Assembly (NCBI GenBank): GCA_018857735.1
Contig: JABMCL010003792.1
Location: 879,001-943,000 of the forward strand
Source of the DNA: Alviniconcha marisindica
Lineage: Eukaryota; Mollusca; Gastropoda; Provannidae
Length of the DNA stretch: 64,000 nucleotides
Direction of reading: 5' to 3'
Part shown: in pieces, positions 9,201-19,604 of the stretch
Position numbering within the stretch: the stretch's first letter is position 1
Layout of the letters: every line of letters starts with the position of its first letter
The notes under the pieces: model-generated
Told to the model about the DNA's origin: nothing
Databases searched by the model: none
The model's input: the letters and a program-made list of their open reading frames with translations, nothing else
Translations under genes and position numbers: made by a program

Positions 9201-10662
9201 ATTGAGTGTCGTGATTATGTATGTGCTAAGGGCTTTGCTGAAGGTTAGACGCTCTAAATTCTCACTGTTATTGTCATTATTATTATTATAATGATTCATG
9301 GTCAGTATGTAAGTCAAAGTTAGTGTTCACCCAAAATTACCATGATGATACAGATTCTGACACATTGGTATACTGTGGACTTGTCTTACAAATTGGGGAG
9401 GGGCGGGGGGGAGTGGGGGGAGTAACCCATATGACTGGTAATATGTTTTTGTCCCACCAGCCCTGGTAACCTGTTTTTTTCTCAACAGGTACTGGTAACT
9501 TAAGTTTTTATCTCAAGAAGAACTGGTAACCTGCTTTTTTCCCCTTTTCTCAATAGGTACTAATAACTTGCGTTTATGTCTGAACAGGTGTTGGTAGTTT
9601 ATGTTTTTATTTCAAGAAGAACTGGTAACCTGCTTTTTTTTCCTCAGTAGGTACTAACAACTTGTGTTTTTGTTTCAACAGGTGCAGGTAACTTATGTTT
9701 TTATCTCAGAAGAACTGGTAACCTGCTGGTTTTTTGTGTTTTTTTTTCTTCTCAATAGGTACTGGTAACTTGTGTTTTTGTGTCAGTGGGTGCTGGTAAC
9801 CTGTGTTTTTGTCTCAACAGGTAGCAGGTACTGATGTGCTGTTGTCTGAGCAGGTATTGGTAACTTGTGGTTTTGTTTGAACAGATGCCGATTACTTGCG
9901 TTTTGGGTTCTTCAGATACGGATTAAAAAAATGTTTTTAATGAGTTGGTACTGGTCACTTGTGATTTTTGCTGAGCAGGTACCGGTCACTTGTGTTTTTG
10001 TTTGAGATGGTGCTGGTCACTTGTGTTTTTGTTTGAGTTGGTACTGGTCACTTGTGTTTTTGTTTGAGTTGATACTAGTCACATGTGTTTTTGTTTGAGT
10101 TGGTGCTGGTCACATGTGTTTTTGTTTGAGTTGGTACTGGTCACGTGTTTTTTTGTTTGAGTTGGTACTGGTCACCTGTGTTTTTGTTTGAGTTGGTACT
10201 GGTCACATGTGTTTTTGTTTGAGTTGGTACTGGTCCCCTTGTGTTTTTGTTTGAGTTGGTACTGGTCACTTGTGTTTTTGTTTGAGTTGATACTGGTCAC
10301 CTGTGTTTTTGTTTGAGTTGGTACTGGTCACTTGTGTATTTGTCTCAATAGGTACTGGTCACCTATGTTTTTGTTTGAGTTGATAAGGATCACTTGTGTT
10401 TTTGTCTGAGCAGGTACTGGTCACTTGTGTTTTTGTTTCAGTTGGTACTGGTCACTTGTGTTTTTGTCTTAACAGGTACTGGCCACCTATGTTTTTGTCT
10501 CACCAGGTACTGGTAACTTATGTTTTTTGTCTCAACAGATACTGGTCCCAAGTGCAGGTGCCTTTTCCCCGGATCCCAGGGTTTAACCACTGTCCTGTCT
10601 GCCCAGCCCCCCTCCAGCCGGCTCCCTTCATCAAACTCATCTTCCAGGACAACACAGATTGA
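3076..10662 (+). CDS. PELI: Pellino E3 ubiquitin ligase (8 exons; 5' start outside or unresolved)
   Basis: Pellino proteins bind phosphorylated IRAK/Pelle kinases through an FHA-like domain and ubiquitinate them through a C-terminal RING-like domain in Toll/IL-1R signalling in the cytoplasm. Exons: 3076-3252, 3547-3676, 4777-5076, 5639-5824, 6418-6516, 7001-7213, 8436-8551, 10539-10662. All junctions are GT-AG and keep one open frame of about 406 residues, close to the 418-residue human PELI1. Family landmarks in order are KYGEL near residue 54, DRNPPYTAKIFAAGFDS, DGLTTNGV, LIDLCGATLLWR, then RING-like pieces CPVGLNTL, CGHVHG, CPLC, NPCGHV and HCPVC, and the C-terminal IKLIF. The first exon enters with a partial codon, so the true start lies in an unseen upstream exon. 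Introns 1, 6 and 7 and the 3' flank carry copies of the gene's own exon edges. Identity is very secure; the N-terminus is not. Confidence 0.95.
3356..3386. repeat. Perfect palindrome in pellino intron 1
   Basis: The arm TTTGTTGCGACAAAA is followed by one base and its exact reverse complement. Downstream to 3447 the core GACAAAA recurs three more times (GTGACAAAAGT, GTGACAAAATT, GTGACAAAACG). It could be a remnant of a foldback element or an intronic hairpin. Confidence 0.85.
3457..3550 (+). repeat. Duplicated splice acceptor of pellino exon b
   Basis: The 24-nt stretch gtttgtcattctgtct plus YcaggYac occurs at 3457-3480 and again at 3527-3550, differing at two positions. The second copy holds the acceptor that is used (ag at 3545-3546). 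The first keeps a complete polypyrimidine-cag acceptor (ag at 3475-3476) as a possible decoy 70 bp upstream. Confidence 0.85.
3547..3676 (+). CDS. PELI: Pellino exon b
   Basis: Flanked by ctccag and gtgaac. It completes the split Gly codon and encodes YNGHLTAGDKGRRRSK, ILWKRTRSNGVKPSK and DPKSSK, matching the start of the pellino FHA-like fold. It ends in phase 0. Confidence 0.93.
4300..4776 (+). repeat. ATT-tailed dispersed repeat copies abutting exon c
   Basis: Three or more related copies of about 110 bp share phrases such as aggactttgtgctgcatg, aggttaatatgta and agcactcagggtgtc, and end in (ATT)n. Relatives with the same tail occur near 9215-9300, 35885-36010, 54640-54700 and 56560-56670. 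The last copy runs straight into the acceptor of pellino exon c, so its T-rich tail is that exon's pyrimidine tract. Confidence 0.7.
4777..5076 (+). CDS. PELI: Pellino exon c
   Basis: Exactly 100 codons, phase 0 at both ends, between tgacag and gtaaga. It encodes VSYTLSRNKAIIVEYMQDND, DTDMFQIGRS and PIDFVVMDT, then TQSTISRFACRI, DRNPPYTAKIFAAGFDS and NIFLG. This is the core of the phosphothreonine-binding FHA-like domain and is highly conserved across pellinos. Confidence 0.97.
5180..5460. repeat. TG-rich minisatellite in pellino intron
   Basis: About five irregular units start with tcaagagttgcatgggtgtg and are spaced by variable TG tracts. They open long but compositionally absurd Cys/Val/His/Thr reading frames on both strands, which are not genes. 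A 16-base C run follows at 5563-5578. Confidence 0.85.
5639..5824 (+). CDS. PELI: Pellino exon d
   Basis: Sixty-two codons between acaaacag and gtcagg. It encodes DDIDGLTTNGVFVMKP, GGFTPSGKPSVWREISVGGN and FSLRESR, the conserved second half of the FHA-like region. Confidence 0.96.
5928..6010 (+). repeat. Dispersed repeat fragment
   Basis: The text ataatagtaataatgatac, then acttatgtagcgcc and caaagcacttcac, has the look of a common dispersed repeat (tatagcgcc ... caaagc). A related phrase, ttatatagcgct, sits at the end of the SINE near 570. It lies in a pellino intron. The identification is weak. Confidence 0.4.
6418..6516 (+). CDS. PELI: Pellino exon e
   Basis: Thirty-three codons between gttaaag and gtaggt. 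It encodes LRDGTLIDLCGATLLWRS, the signature linking the FHA-like domain to the RING-like domain. Confidence 0.94.
6714..6734. repeat. Long poly-G tract
   Basis: Twenty-one consecutive G residues inside a pellino intron. Similar C or G runs of about 13-22 bases occur at 5563, 18331, 21687, 23578, 26456, 27384, 35400, 38952, 45289 and 48830. Confidence 0.95.
7001..7213 (+). CDS. PELI: Pellino exon f (RING-like, first half)
   Basis: Seventy-one codons between atttcag and gtaggt. It encodes the first metal-ligand cluster: GRPQCPVGLNTL, VYLACGHVHG, HEWG and RTCPLCME. The Cys/His pattern matches the pellino RING-like domain. Confidence 0.96.
7586..7624 (+). pseudogene. Exon c shard copied into pellino intron 6
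   Basis: The stretch is almost the same as 4813-4851 of exon c. A core of 25 bases is identical (7596-7620 against 4823-4847), and four bases differ in the 39-nt stretch. There is no splice context, so it is a dead exon fragment about 2.8 kb downstream of its source in the same orientation. Confidence 0.85.
7711..7993. repeat. Direct duplication in pellino intron 6
   Basis: Two diverged units, 7711-7822 and about 7880-7993, share gtttgaaacagttt, gagggataatattttt and acattctgttg or close variants. There is no coding signal. Confidence 0.75.
8338..8399 (+). pseudogene. Tandem copy of the 5' part of pellino exon g
   Basis: About 62 bp aligns with 8436-8498 of exon g: CTTGTCAAACTTCAG is shared, then ACGGGCTATGAGTTGAGCC against ATGGGCTGTGAGTTGAGCC. 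The preceding intron end is also duplicated, but the copy reads tttcgg where the real acceptor reads ttgcag, so the AG is lost. One base is also deleted, which breaks the frame. Confidence 0.9.
8436..8551 (+). CDS. PELI: Pellino exon g (RING-like, second half)
   Basis: Between tttgcag and gtacgt. It encodes TGPFVKLQMGCE, YVDSECPTYCFNPCGHVASD and TVK. The end at 8551 is chosen because AA joined to A-TAC-TGG of the last exon restores the family motif KYWSQ. Confidence 0.93.
8800..9199. mobile_element. 400-bp foldback (MITE-like) element, copy 1
   Basis: The left half (8800 to about 9000) and right half (about 9005-9199) are near-perfect reverse complements along their whole length, with almost no loop. 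The centre is around ttgttcagtgctctgaac. Shared arm phrases include AAAAGGTTCAAACGAAC, CTTATTTATTT, CCCCTTTGTCAAGC and TGACACTTAAACA on either arm or its complement. It lies in pellino intron 7. A diverged full copy is at 56675-56965 and a half-arm at 54300-54345. No transposase is present, so it is non-autonomous. Confidence 0.88.
9435..10538 (+). repeat. About 31-bp minisatellite built from the pellino exon h acceptor
   Basis: Roughly 30 or more units of the form tttttgtctcaacag followed by gtactggtcacttgtg fill the end of intron 7. The last unit is the true 3' splice site of exon h, whose first bases ATACTGGTCCCAAGTG are the same motif. Many units keep a usable cag (for example aacaggtactgg, gagcaggtactgg); others have decayed to gagttggtactgg. 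Confidence 0.92.
10539..10662 (+). CDS. PELI: Pellino exon h (last coding exon)
   Basis: Acceptor ctcaacag; stop TGA at 10660-10662. It encodes YWSQVQVPFPRIPGFNHCPV, the final RING-like CPVC pair, and ends IKLIFQDNTD, matching the IKLIF end of other pellinos. Confidence 0.95.
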
Positions 10663-12180
10663 CAGTTAGCCCCACCCCATTTGGACCACCCCTTTCACCA
10701 TGCCCATCGCCGAAGGATAAGGCCGACTGATAGTCAGCCCTTGCCCCCATTAACTCTGCCTCCAGCTACAAGCTCATCCTCTGGAACAACACTGATTGAC
10801 AGTTAGCCCCACCCCTTTCAGACAACCGCTTTCACCAAGTGCGTCATTCAGGGTAAGCCAGACTGACCGTCAGCCTCGCATGCCTTCAGCTCCGCCTCCA
10901 TTGACAAGCTCATCTTCCAGGACAGCACTGATTGACAGTTAGCCCCGCCCCTTTCAGACCACCACTTTCACCAAGTGTGTTATCCAGGGTAAGTCAGACT
11001 GACAGTCAGCCTCGGCCACCTTCAGCTCCGCCTTCATTGACAAGTTTATCTTCCTGGAGAGCATTGATTGACAGTTAGCCCTGCCTCTTCCACACAATCC
11101 TCATGATCAAGTCATCACCCAGGATAATGTTGACTGACAGCCTCGACCACATTCAGCTCCACCTTCATTGACAAGCTCATCTCCATGGACAGCATTGATT
11201 GACGGTTAGCCCCGCTGCTTCCACACTATCCCCATGATCAAGTCCATTATCCAGGATACGGCTGACAAGATAGTCAGCCCTGACCCCCTTGAACTCTGCC
11301 TCCATTGCCAATCTCATCTTCCAGAACAACACTGATTGATGGTTATCCCCGCCCCTTCACACTATCCCCATGATCAAGCCCCATCTGGACCAGGACACGG
11401 CTGACAAGCTAGCTGGCCACCGTCCACCTTAGCCCAGTCCACCTCCATCTCCGACATCTCATCATCCAGAACAACGGCTGATTAACAGTAGCCCCACCCC
11501 TTTCAGACCAGCCCGTCGCCAAGCTCATCTGGAAACAACACTGGCCGGTAGTCTGCCCTTGTCACCTTCATCTCCATCCCTACTTCCATTGACATGCTCA
11601 TCATCCAGGATAAGGCTGGTTAACAGTAAGCCCCACCCCTTTCAGACCATCCCCATCACCAAGCTCATCATCTGATCCCCAACCACTTGGCCGGTAGTCA
11701 GCCCTTGTCACCTTCATCTCCATCCCTACTTCCATTGACATGCTCATCATCCAGGATAAGGCTGGTTAACAGTAAGCCCCACCCCTTTCAGACCATCCCC
11801 ATCACCAAGCTCATCATCTGATACCCCAAGCTCATCATCTGATACGACACTGGCCGGTAGTCAGCCCTTGTCGCCTTCACCTCCATCTCCACTGACATGC
11901 TCATCATCCAGGATAAGGTGATTAATAATAAGCCCCACCCCTTTCAGACCATCCCCATCACCACACCCATTATCCTGCCTGATGGTCAGCCCTGGCCATC
12001 TGGAACTCTGCCTACATTTCCTGGATACACTGATGGCAGTCAGCCCCACCCTACATTTAGTGCATGCTGCCTCCACCGTCAAAAGCCTTAATAATCCCTA
12101 ATAAGCATGCACCGGGTCTGATGTATTGACGTAAAACCGGTCAGTCAGACACTGATTGACGGTTAGCCTGTTGGGTAGCC
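10663..12180 (+). repeat. Tandem array seeded by the pellino stop-codon segment
   Basis: The last coding segment (aaactcatcttccaggacaa, then cacagattgacagttagccc) recurs in degenerate form about every 130-150 bp. Copies lie near 10768, 10904, 11040, 11173, 11300, 11455, 11590, 11735 and 11894. Most keep a recognisable KLIF-like coding end and several keep gattgacagttagcc spanning the former stop. The units near 11590 and 11735 are almost identical. The array probably lies in the 3' UTR or the immediate flank. Confidence 0.92.
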
Positions 12181-12789
12181 CCACCCACTTTTTAACCCTT
12201 TGTCTACACACTGGATCCAGAAAACAGTGGTAGTTAATTCTCATCAGCCCAGCCTTCATCAGGCTAATCCATATACGCATCATATCCATGTTGTGGAGCA
12301 ACACCCTGCACCATTTCCACGTAATCACTCGCACCCTCTGCTTTGTTCTGCCCCTGTCGTCAAACCCATCTCCCAGTGTTACATTAAACTTTACTTGTAG
12401 GACAATGTAAATGAAGCTCAGCGTCTTTCATCAGGCCATTAGCCCCTCCTCATAAGCTTCACCCTTGGCATCTGGCTCATCTTGTGTGGCTGCACAGACT
12501 GACCTTCAAGCCTTCCAGTTTAGAAGTGCCGCTTTTTGTGTGTGAAAAACTCATTGACAGTACTGGAATAGTAAACAGTGTGTTACCCAAACCACACACT
12601 GTTACGAGCCTCCATCCTCTTCTTAACTCCATTTTTCCCAATAACAGTTTCCCTCCCCCAATCTCTCCACCATCATGCCTCTTCAGTTGTTATTTTTTAA
12701 TTTTATTTTCCTGTTGCTGTTTTTCTTCTGTCTTTCTTTGTTTTTAGCTGTACCTCCCCAAGTCTACTCCTTTCATCAGTTTCAGTTTC
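12181..12789. other. No gene seen
   Basis: The segment between the two arrays is pyrimidine-rich near 12640-12750 and has no convincing exon, promoter or polyadenylation signal. Confidence 0.5.
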
Positions 12790-14100
12790 TGTGAAACAGA
12801 TTGACAGCTAGCCTCTCTCATGTTTGGCTGGACCCCAAGCTTCAGCAAAGTCATTTTGCATGAGGTAGATTGATAGCCAGCCCTTCCACATTTGGCTCCA
12901 CCCCATTCAGTAGCCAGCCCCTTCACATTTGGCTCCTCCCCCTTCAGAAGCCAGCCCCTCCACATTTAGCTCCACCCCATTCAATAGCCAGCCCTTCCAT
13001 ATTTAGCTCCACCTCATTCAATAACCAGCCTTTCCACATTTGGCTCCACCTCATTCAATAACCAGCCCTTCCACATTTGGCTCCACCTCATTCAATAACC
13101 AGCCTTTCCACATTTAGCTCCACCTCATTCAATAGCCAGCCCCTCCACATTTGGCTCCACCTCATTCAGTAGCTAGCCCATCCACTGTTTAGAGCTACAC
13201 CCCATTCATTTGTAAGCTTATTTTCCAAGAATTGATAGCTTGCCTCTCCACATTTGGCTCCACCCCATTTGATAGCCAGCCCCTCCATATTTGGCACCAC
13301 CTCATTTGATAGCCAGCCCCTCCACAGTTGGCTCAACCCCATTTGATAGCCAGCCTACCACTGGTTAGAGCTACACCCCGTTTGTTTGTAAACTTGTTTT
13401 CCATGAAACTGATTGACATCCAGCCCCTCCACATTTGGCTCTACCCTATTTGATAGCCAGCCCCTCCATATTTGGCTCCATTCTATTCAATAGCCAGCCC
13501 CTCCACTGTTCAGAGCATTTTTCATGAAATTGGTTGACAGCTGATTCTCCACATTTTGCTCCACCCCCATTCAATGGCCAGCGCCAGCACTGTTTCAGAG
13601 CTACAGCCCATTCATTTGTTAGTTTATTTTCCATGAAACTCTTTGACAGCCAGCCCATCCACATTTGGCTTCAGTCATGTTAGAGCTACAGTCCATTCAT
13701 TTGTTCGTTCATTTTCCATGAAACCGATTGACAGCCAGCCCATCCACATTTGGCTTCACTCGTGTGATAGCCAACCCCACCACATTTGGCTCCACTCATT
13801 CAGTAGCCAGCCTCCCCACATTTGGCTCCACTCGTTCGATAGCCAGCCTCTCCACATTTGACTCCACTCATTCGATAGCCAGCCTCTCCATCTTTGGCTC
13901 CATTCATTCAATAGCCAGCCTCTCCACATTTGATTCCACTCATTCGATAGCCAGCCTCTGCACCTTTGACTCCACTCATTCGATAGCCAGCCTCTCCATA
14001 TTTGGCTCCACTCATTCAATAGCCAGCCTCTCCACTGTTTAGAGCTACACCCCATTTTTTCATAAACTCATTTTCCATGAAATAGATTGACAGCTGGTCC
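12790..14100 (+). repeat. About 30-45 bp minisatellite, second-generation pellino 3' repeat
   Basis: Many short units read agccagcccctccacatttg then gctccacctcattcaat. Interspersed longer units contain cattttccatgaaac-gattgacagccagcc, which still resembles the pellino end (ctcatcttccaggac ... gattgacagttagcc). The array therefore seems to be a further expansion of the same terminal exon segment. Repeat periodicity opens spurious frames on both strands. Confidence 0.85.
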
Positions 14101-17100
14101 TCCACTTTTGGGTCTCCACCCCATTTGTCGGCAGACTCATTTCCCACACTAACATAGACAGGAGTCCCCACTGTCTCCATTTTCAAGCTGAACAACCCTG
14201 CGAATTTGTGGAGCCTATTCACAATTCAACTATCAGATAAGCAGAATGCCTCAACACGTACTCATTATTTCATTGTGCTGGGTTGTTTAAAGTGGATGAA
14301 ACATCCAGCATCTGGAATCTGTTTCAAGCTGGTCTCTCCTCCCTGTCCTTTGAGTTATCTCCCATATAGTGTCGTTGGGGTTTTGTTTTTGTTTTTGTTT
14401 TTTTGTCACCGTCTGCAAGTGCTGTCAACAAAAGCTGCGCTTAGCTCGCAAGCAAGATGAAACTCGCAACGGAATCCTGATCCAGGATGCTGCTGAGAGA
14501 TCCCTGACAACAGGCACATGATGTAAACTTTGCCTTCTGAAAAACAAAGTTATTGGCCTTGTGAATGGTCCTCTGCAAAGTGTCTCAGGATGACAGGTGA
14601 TTATGACAGGAAATCGACTCCTGTCCCATAATACCCCGTGGTTCGTCTGCGCCCAGCAGTTGTGCAGAATGATTGTTACGGCCAGATGTGCATTTTCAAC
14701 AAACTGTTTCAGTTCTTGTGCTGGTGCAATTCAGGTGGAGTGAACCGGAAAAGGAAGTGGGGAACAAAATCCAGAGTTGATGGGAAAATAATGACAATTT
14801 GGGGTAAAATAATGTCAACCAAAATTGAAATTTCTGTGTCTGTTCTCTCAGTTTTCCCAAGTTTATCAAGTTTTCTGTGCATACGGTATCATCTCCTTCC
14901 CCAGAGAAACAGGAGTCGGTAAAGTGAAATGGTTCGTAAATGAAAAACCCAAATCCCACAGAAGCAGAATAGAGGAGGTAGTTGCCTGTCATTGCAAATG
15001 TATGTGTCTTGAGCTTGTGTGTAAATAATCGTGAACAACTCAACGATGTCCGATGACCGGAAAATGGACTGCAATGTATGTTGTTTGGAGACGGCTCTTT
15101 ACTGTGTCAAATGAACAGGAAATGGACAAATTTGAATGTTGTATGGAGATTGCTCTAACCTGTGGCCTATTGTCCAAGAATATTGACTCCACAGTGCATA
15201 TAAGTAGTTGTTGGTCGTGAGAACAGAGGTATGCGGTGAAACAAGAGCGGCAGGAAGCATTACAGTCTTTCAGGGAGTTGTGAATGCAAGTAGGGTTGCT
15301 TGTTTGCTTGTTGGTTGTATGTATTATGTTATTTTTGTTTTACTGATTGTTTGAAATGATTTTTGAGGTGTTGGTAAACGGTTATTTGAATGAAAGCAAA
15401 CAAAACTGTATTTTGTGCGCCTTTCATGCACAGGTGCCTGACGCATAGTTGATTTGTTTAATTGACCACAGTCACATTGTGGTCAGAGAAAATGAATTTG
15501 AGTGATGTGGGGTACCTGTGCTTTGATGTATTGAAAATGTTCTGTGCACGACTTTCTTAAAAGCGTGTTGTTTTTTCATGTGTAAGGTTTTAATTTTATT
15601 TCTCTAGTCACTTTTGTCTCAGTTTATAATTATTGGCACTCCAGCTTTAGTGCATGTATACGCTTAAGCATTTTTATATTTATTTTTACAGTAGACTAAT
15701 TTTTGGGAATAATGAAGTAAACGGAAATGTTCATGCAAAGTTTTTTTGTTTGTTTAGTTTTATGGTAAAAATACATGTTGTTTTTACCTCACCCTTCCAC
15801 ATGCGAAAAAAGGGGGGAAAGTTAATTCTTTTAAATATTCTCCATTAATTCTACATTTATTTATTTTTAAAGGGGGAATTATTTCAAGTTTTCTGCATTG
15901 ATTCCTCCTGTTCAGTCAGTATTTTTATTTTTGTGAGAATCCCAGAATCATATGTATGCCTCAGTGAGACCAGTCACCTCCGACATGAACAAATCATAAT
16001 CTCATGGAACAAATGTGCAACACAATGCACAATTCTGTCTGTACAGATATGCATGAAATGTAAGTTGTTTCATTTATACGTGAAATACGCAGTTGTGTAT
16101 ACATTATGTTCATGAGCACCAACTACTGCCTACACATTTTCCTTCCTGAAAATGAAGCACAGATTGATTGATTTTTATTTGTATTTATCGTGCAAATCCC
16201 TCCCAGTTTTGCAAACAGTGTAAGGCACCGTGACGTAATATCACCAAGTACACAGTGGTAAACTTTGCTACTCTCATCAGATATTTATAACATACAGTGG
16301 ATTGTGGTTTTATGAGTAAATTTGTTTCCCTGCATGGGCAGATCAGCAGGCATTTTTTTACATACAGGGCATTTCATTGGACTTCACTGATAACAGTTGT
16401 CTTGCTGTGGTGTGCGCAGTGCAATGGGTCAAAGGGGAAAAAACAGAAAAATGCTTACGGTTCAGGTCTGGTGTGTGCATGATGTATGGTACGCAGCGAC
16501 TTCACGTGTGTTGAAGAGTTGTGACTGTGGTCAGCACCCATAAAGCAGACAATTTTTTGTGTTGTTAAAGGAAAAAGAACCCTTTTTTTTGTCTTTCCCA
16601 CTCTCAGACACAGAGATTTTCATCCGGCTGAACAGGGTGGGAGGTCTGTGTATACATGCGGAAGTCTGCTTACTTTGTCATTCACAGGGGTCTTTGCCAT
16701 TCACACCGCTACATTCTGCCTTCAGGCACAAGCCACCTTTGCTGCAAGCAAGGCCCGTTTGGTTTAAGCAAGGTTTATTTACATTCATGAAAATATGGAA
16801 AATCAAAATCATTGTATGAGTATTTATGGTAAATGCCTGTAAAGGCCCATTTAGTGAGAGCATGTGCCTCTCCACCGCATTCTTCCGCATGCCTATCATG
16901 CCAGTAGTGTCACGCAAGCTATTACAAGTTAGATGTTACAGATCTTTTTCTTGCTGTTGTTTTGAAGCTTCTGTTGTTGTGAAAACAGCTCTGATAGCTA
17001 TATGAACAAGCAGAATTGTCTTCCGTATCCAGTGTTGTGCAGACAACTGTAAAGTTAAAAGCACAGTCAGTTTTTAACCAGAACTGATGAAAATCTATGG

Positions 17101-17990
17101 CATGGCATGCACAGCTAGAAACAGAATTGACTTTCACCATTACGGTTTCAAGTCTAAAAGTCCAGAGGGCATGAAAACAGTAAAAATGGACCTCTGTTGC
17201 AGGGTAATCCGTATGGGGTCACACAATCATTATTATACATTTCCAAAGGCATTTGAGCTATTGCTTTTGCTTTTTATGCAACATTTACCATCATGCTTTT
17301 TAGTCGTTATGCTTTTTCCCTATAACTGGAAGTTGTATTTGTAAGCATAACCAGTTTTGATGTTATTCATACAAAGACACATCTGACATGGCAGTTATTT
17401 TTAGCTCCCAATCATCTGTCATCAACACGAAGAGTGTAAAACCATTTGTGTACTTTTATTTTGCACTGTACCTTACTGAAGATATTCCACCCTGATATGG
17501 TTGGGGTCTTTTTGTTTGTTTTTTGTTGTTGTTTGGTTGGGTTTCTGTTTGTCTGTATTCCATGACTTGACCAAATCCAGTTTTGTTGTTTGTTTGTTTG
17601 TTTGTTTGTTTTTATTTGCAACGGAATTTTTCTGTGTTTAACGTTGCAACATTGGATTACTGGTAAAAACCACACTGGAAGCAGCTTGGCACCCAAGGAA
17701 CAACATTGACTGCTCAATTTTGGTTTTTTAATCAGGTATAAGCTCAAAATTGCAAATCAGCTTGTGTTCAATTGCATTAAGAGGGACCCCAACAGAAGTT
17801 GACCTGAAAACAGAGAGACTCTGCAGGTATTTCTTTTTGCAGACTTTGTAAGCTTGTTCTCTCAATATTCATGCACCAGAAGATTATGTATTATCATTAT
17901 TTTTTTCCTGCACATTCGCTTTTGAGCTCTTCAAGGCTTAGCTATGATTCAGTTCAGTTCACTTAGTTCAAGATGGTATTTATGCGCTTG
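14101..17990. other. Gene-free stretch
   Basis: About 3.9 kb of AT-rich DNA with many T runs, including a gtttgtttgtttgttt tract near 17590. No exon pair with conserved protein content was found. It may include the pellino 3' UTR or intergenic DNA; no convincing polyadenylation site could be assigned. Confidence 0.5.
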
Positions 17991-18204
17991 AAAAAGCCCA
18001 TATGTGCTCCACCCCGTCTCTCAGAAGTTTTCCAGATGTCGCCTTTGAAATGGTTCCATTGTTCGTCTGATTGACGATGGCCTTCTCTTGTCCTTTCAAG
18101 GAAGATCGGTGAACACTTCCTCTTTCCACGCCTCTATGATTTACTCTCTGCCAGTGAAGAGCACGGAGCAAGAAAAGGTTGGCATATGATGCAATAAACA
18201 CCTG

Positions 18205-18420
18205 TGCCACATGTGTTTGGCCAGACATAAAATGGCAGCGTTCATGGCCACTTTTTTTTCATTAACCTTTACATGGATTTTTAAGAAGCTAGACCATAAA
18301 TCAACTGGGCGGTTGGGTGGGAGGGAGGATGGGGGGGGGGGGGGAACTGTAAGTCTGTTTTTTATTCCATTCCTATATTTAGGGCCCATGATAGTTTTGC
18401 TCCTGGGGTCCCCTTTAATG
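18205..18420 (+). repeat. Dispersed repeat, family B copy 1
   Basis: It shares the ordered phrases aaaatggcag, ttattccattcct, tagggcc and ggtccccttta-like text with 43565-43752 (aaaatggcagagctcatggc ... ttattccattcctgttgatagggcc ... ggggtgccctttaa). The two are diverged copies of one unclassified repeat. A G run sits at 18331-18344. Confidence 0.6.
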
Positions 18421-18640
18421 TTAGTGAGACTGGAGAGGTGTGCTCCTGGGGTCCCCTTTAATGTTAAGAGAGTAAGACTGGAGAGGTGTGCTCTGAGGGT
18501 CCCCTTTAATGTTAGAGAGTGAGACTGGAGAGGTGTGCTCCTGGGGTCCCCTTTTACGTTAGAGAGTGAGACTGGAGAGGTGTGCTCCTGGGGTCCCCTT
18601 TAATGTTAGTGAGTGAGGCTGGAGAGGTGTGGTGTGATTT
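18405..18640 (+). repeat. About 45-48 bp tandem repeat (about 5 units)
   Basis: The unit gctcctggggtccccttta, then atgttagagagtgagactgg and agaggtgt, is repeated five times with few changes. It grows directly from the end of the dispersed repeat at 18205. Confidence 0.88.
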
Positions 18641-18904
18641 CATTTGCTGCTGTTGTTGCTAACCTCGTCTGGTCATTTTAACATTTATTGAAACATGCAG
18701 CAGTATCGAAAGAATTGGATGTTTCTTTTCTTTTTTAATGTGTATGTGTGTATTTTGTTGTAATAAGTTTTTTTCCATTTTTTTACTTATTAATTTATTT
18801 AATGTTTTCTTTGGAGTTTGAGTTCAGTATGTATTCTGGTCAGTGTCCCAATGGTTTCATTGTGGACATTAAGAGTGAATGTGCTGATTTGGTTTTATGG
18901 TAAA

Positions 18905-19480
18905 ACGCACGAAGAAATGTGTGGTCCCCAGTCAGGGGTGTTTTGAGAGACTGCCGTGCACATGTGTGCGTGGGATGTAATCTGTTGTATTCTCCAACAT
19001 TATCCCTATTAATATTCTCCCTCAAAACAGTTTTGAGAGACTGCTAGGCATGTGTGCATGGGGTGTGATCTGTTGTATTCTCCAACATTATCCCTATTAT
19101 CCCACAAAACGGTTTTGAGAGACTGCTAGGCATGTGTGTGTGTGATGTAATCTGTTGTATGCTCTAACATTATCCCTCAAAACGGTTTTGAGAGATTGCA
19201 GGCATGTGTGTGTGTGTGATGTAATCTGTTGTGTGCTCTAACAGTATCCCTCAAAACAGTTTTGAGAGAGTGCTAGGCATGTGTGTGTGTGTGTGATGTA
19301 ATCTGTTGTATGCTCTAACATTATCCCTCAAAACGGTTTTGAGAGACTGCAGGCATGTGTGTGGGATGTAATCTGTTGTATTCTCCAACATTATCCCTGA
19401 AAATGTTTTTCAGAGACTGTTGGGCGTGTGTGTGTAGGGTGTAATCTATTGTATGCTCTAACATTATCCCTGAAAATGGT
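18905..19480 (+). repeat. About 65-70 bp tandem repeat (about 8 units)
   Basis: Units carry gatgtaatctgttgtatgct, ctaacattatccctcaaaac and ggttttgagagactgc with a variable TG stretch. The inner aaaacggttttgagaga part can pair with itself weakly. No coding role is seen. Confidence 0.88.
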
Positions 19481-19604
19481 GAGTAACTGACAAAGCAGTA
19501 GGTCAAGAGACCAAGGCTTTAGTGATGCAAGTCTTGTCAGTGTCATGTCATGTCATTGCAAGTTCTGTGCACCAAGGGACCCAGCCTTCTCAGAATGTGT
19601 TTTG

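Noticed and set aside
13643..14055. Periodic frames on both strands (FGSTHSIASLS type and GWLSNEWSQ type)
   Set aside because: They arise from the 30-bp repeat period being a multiple of three; the array is a noncoding expansion downstream of pellino.
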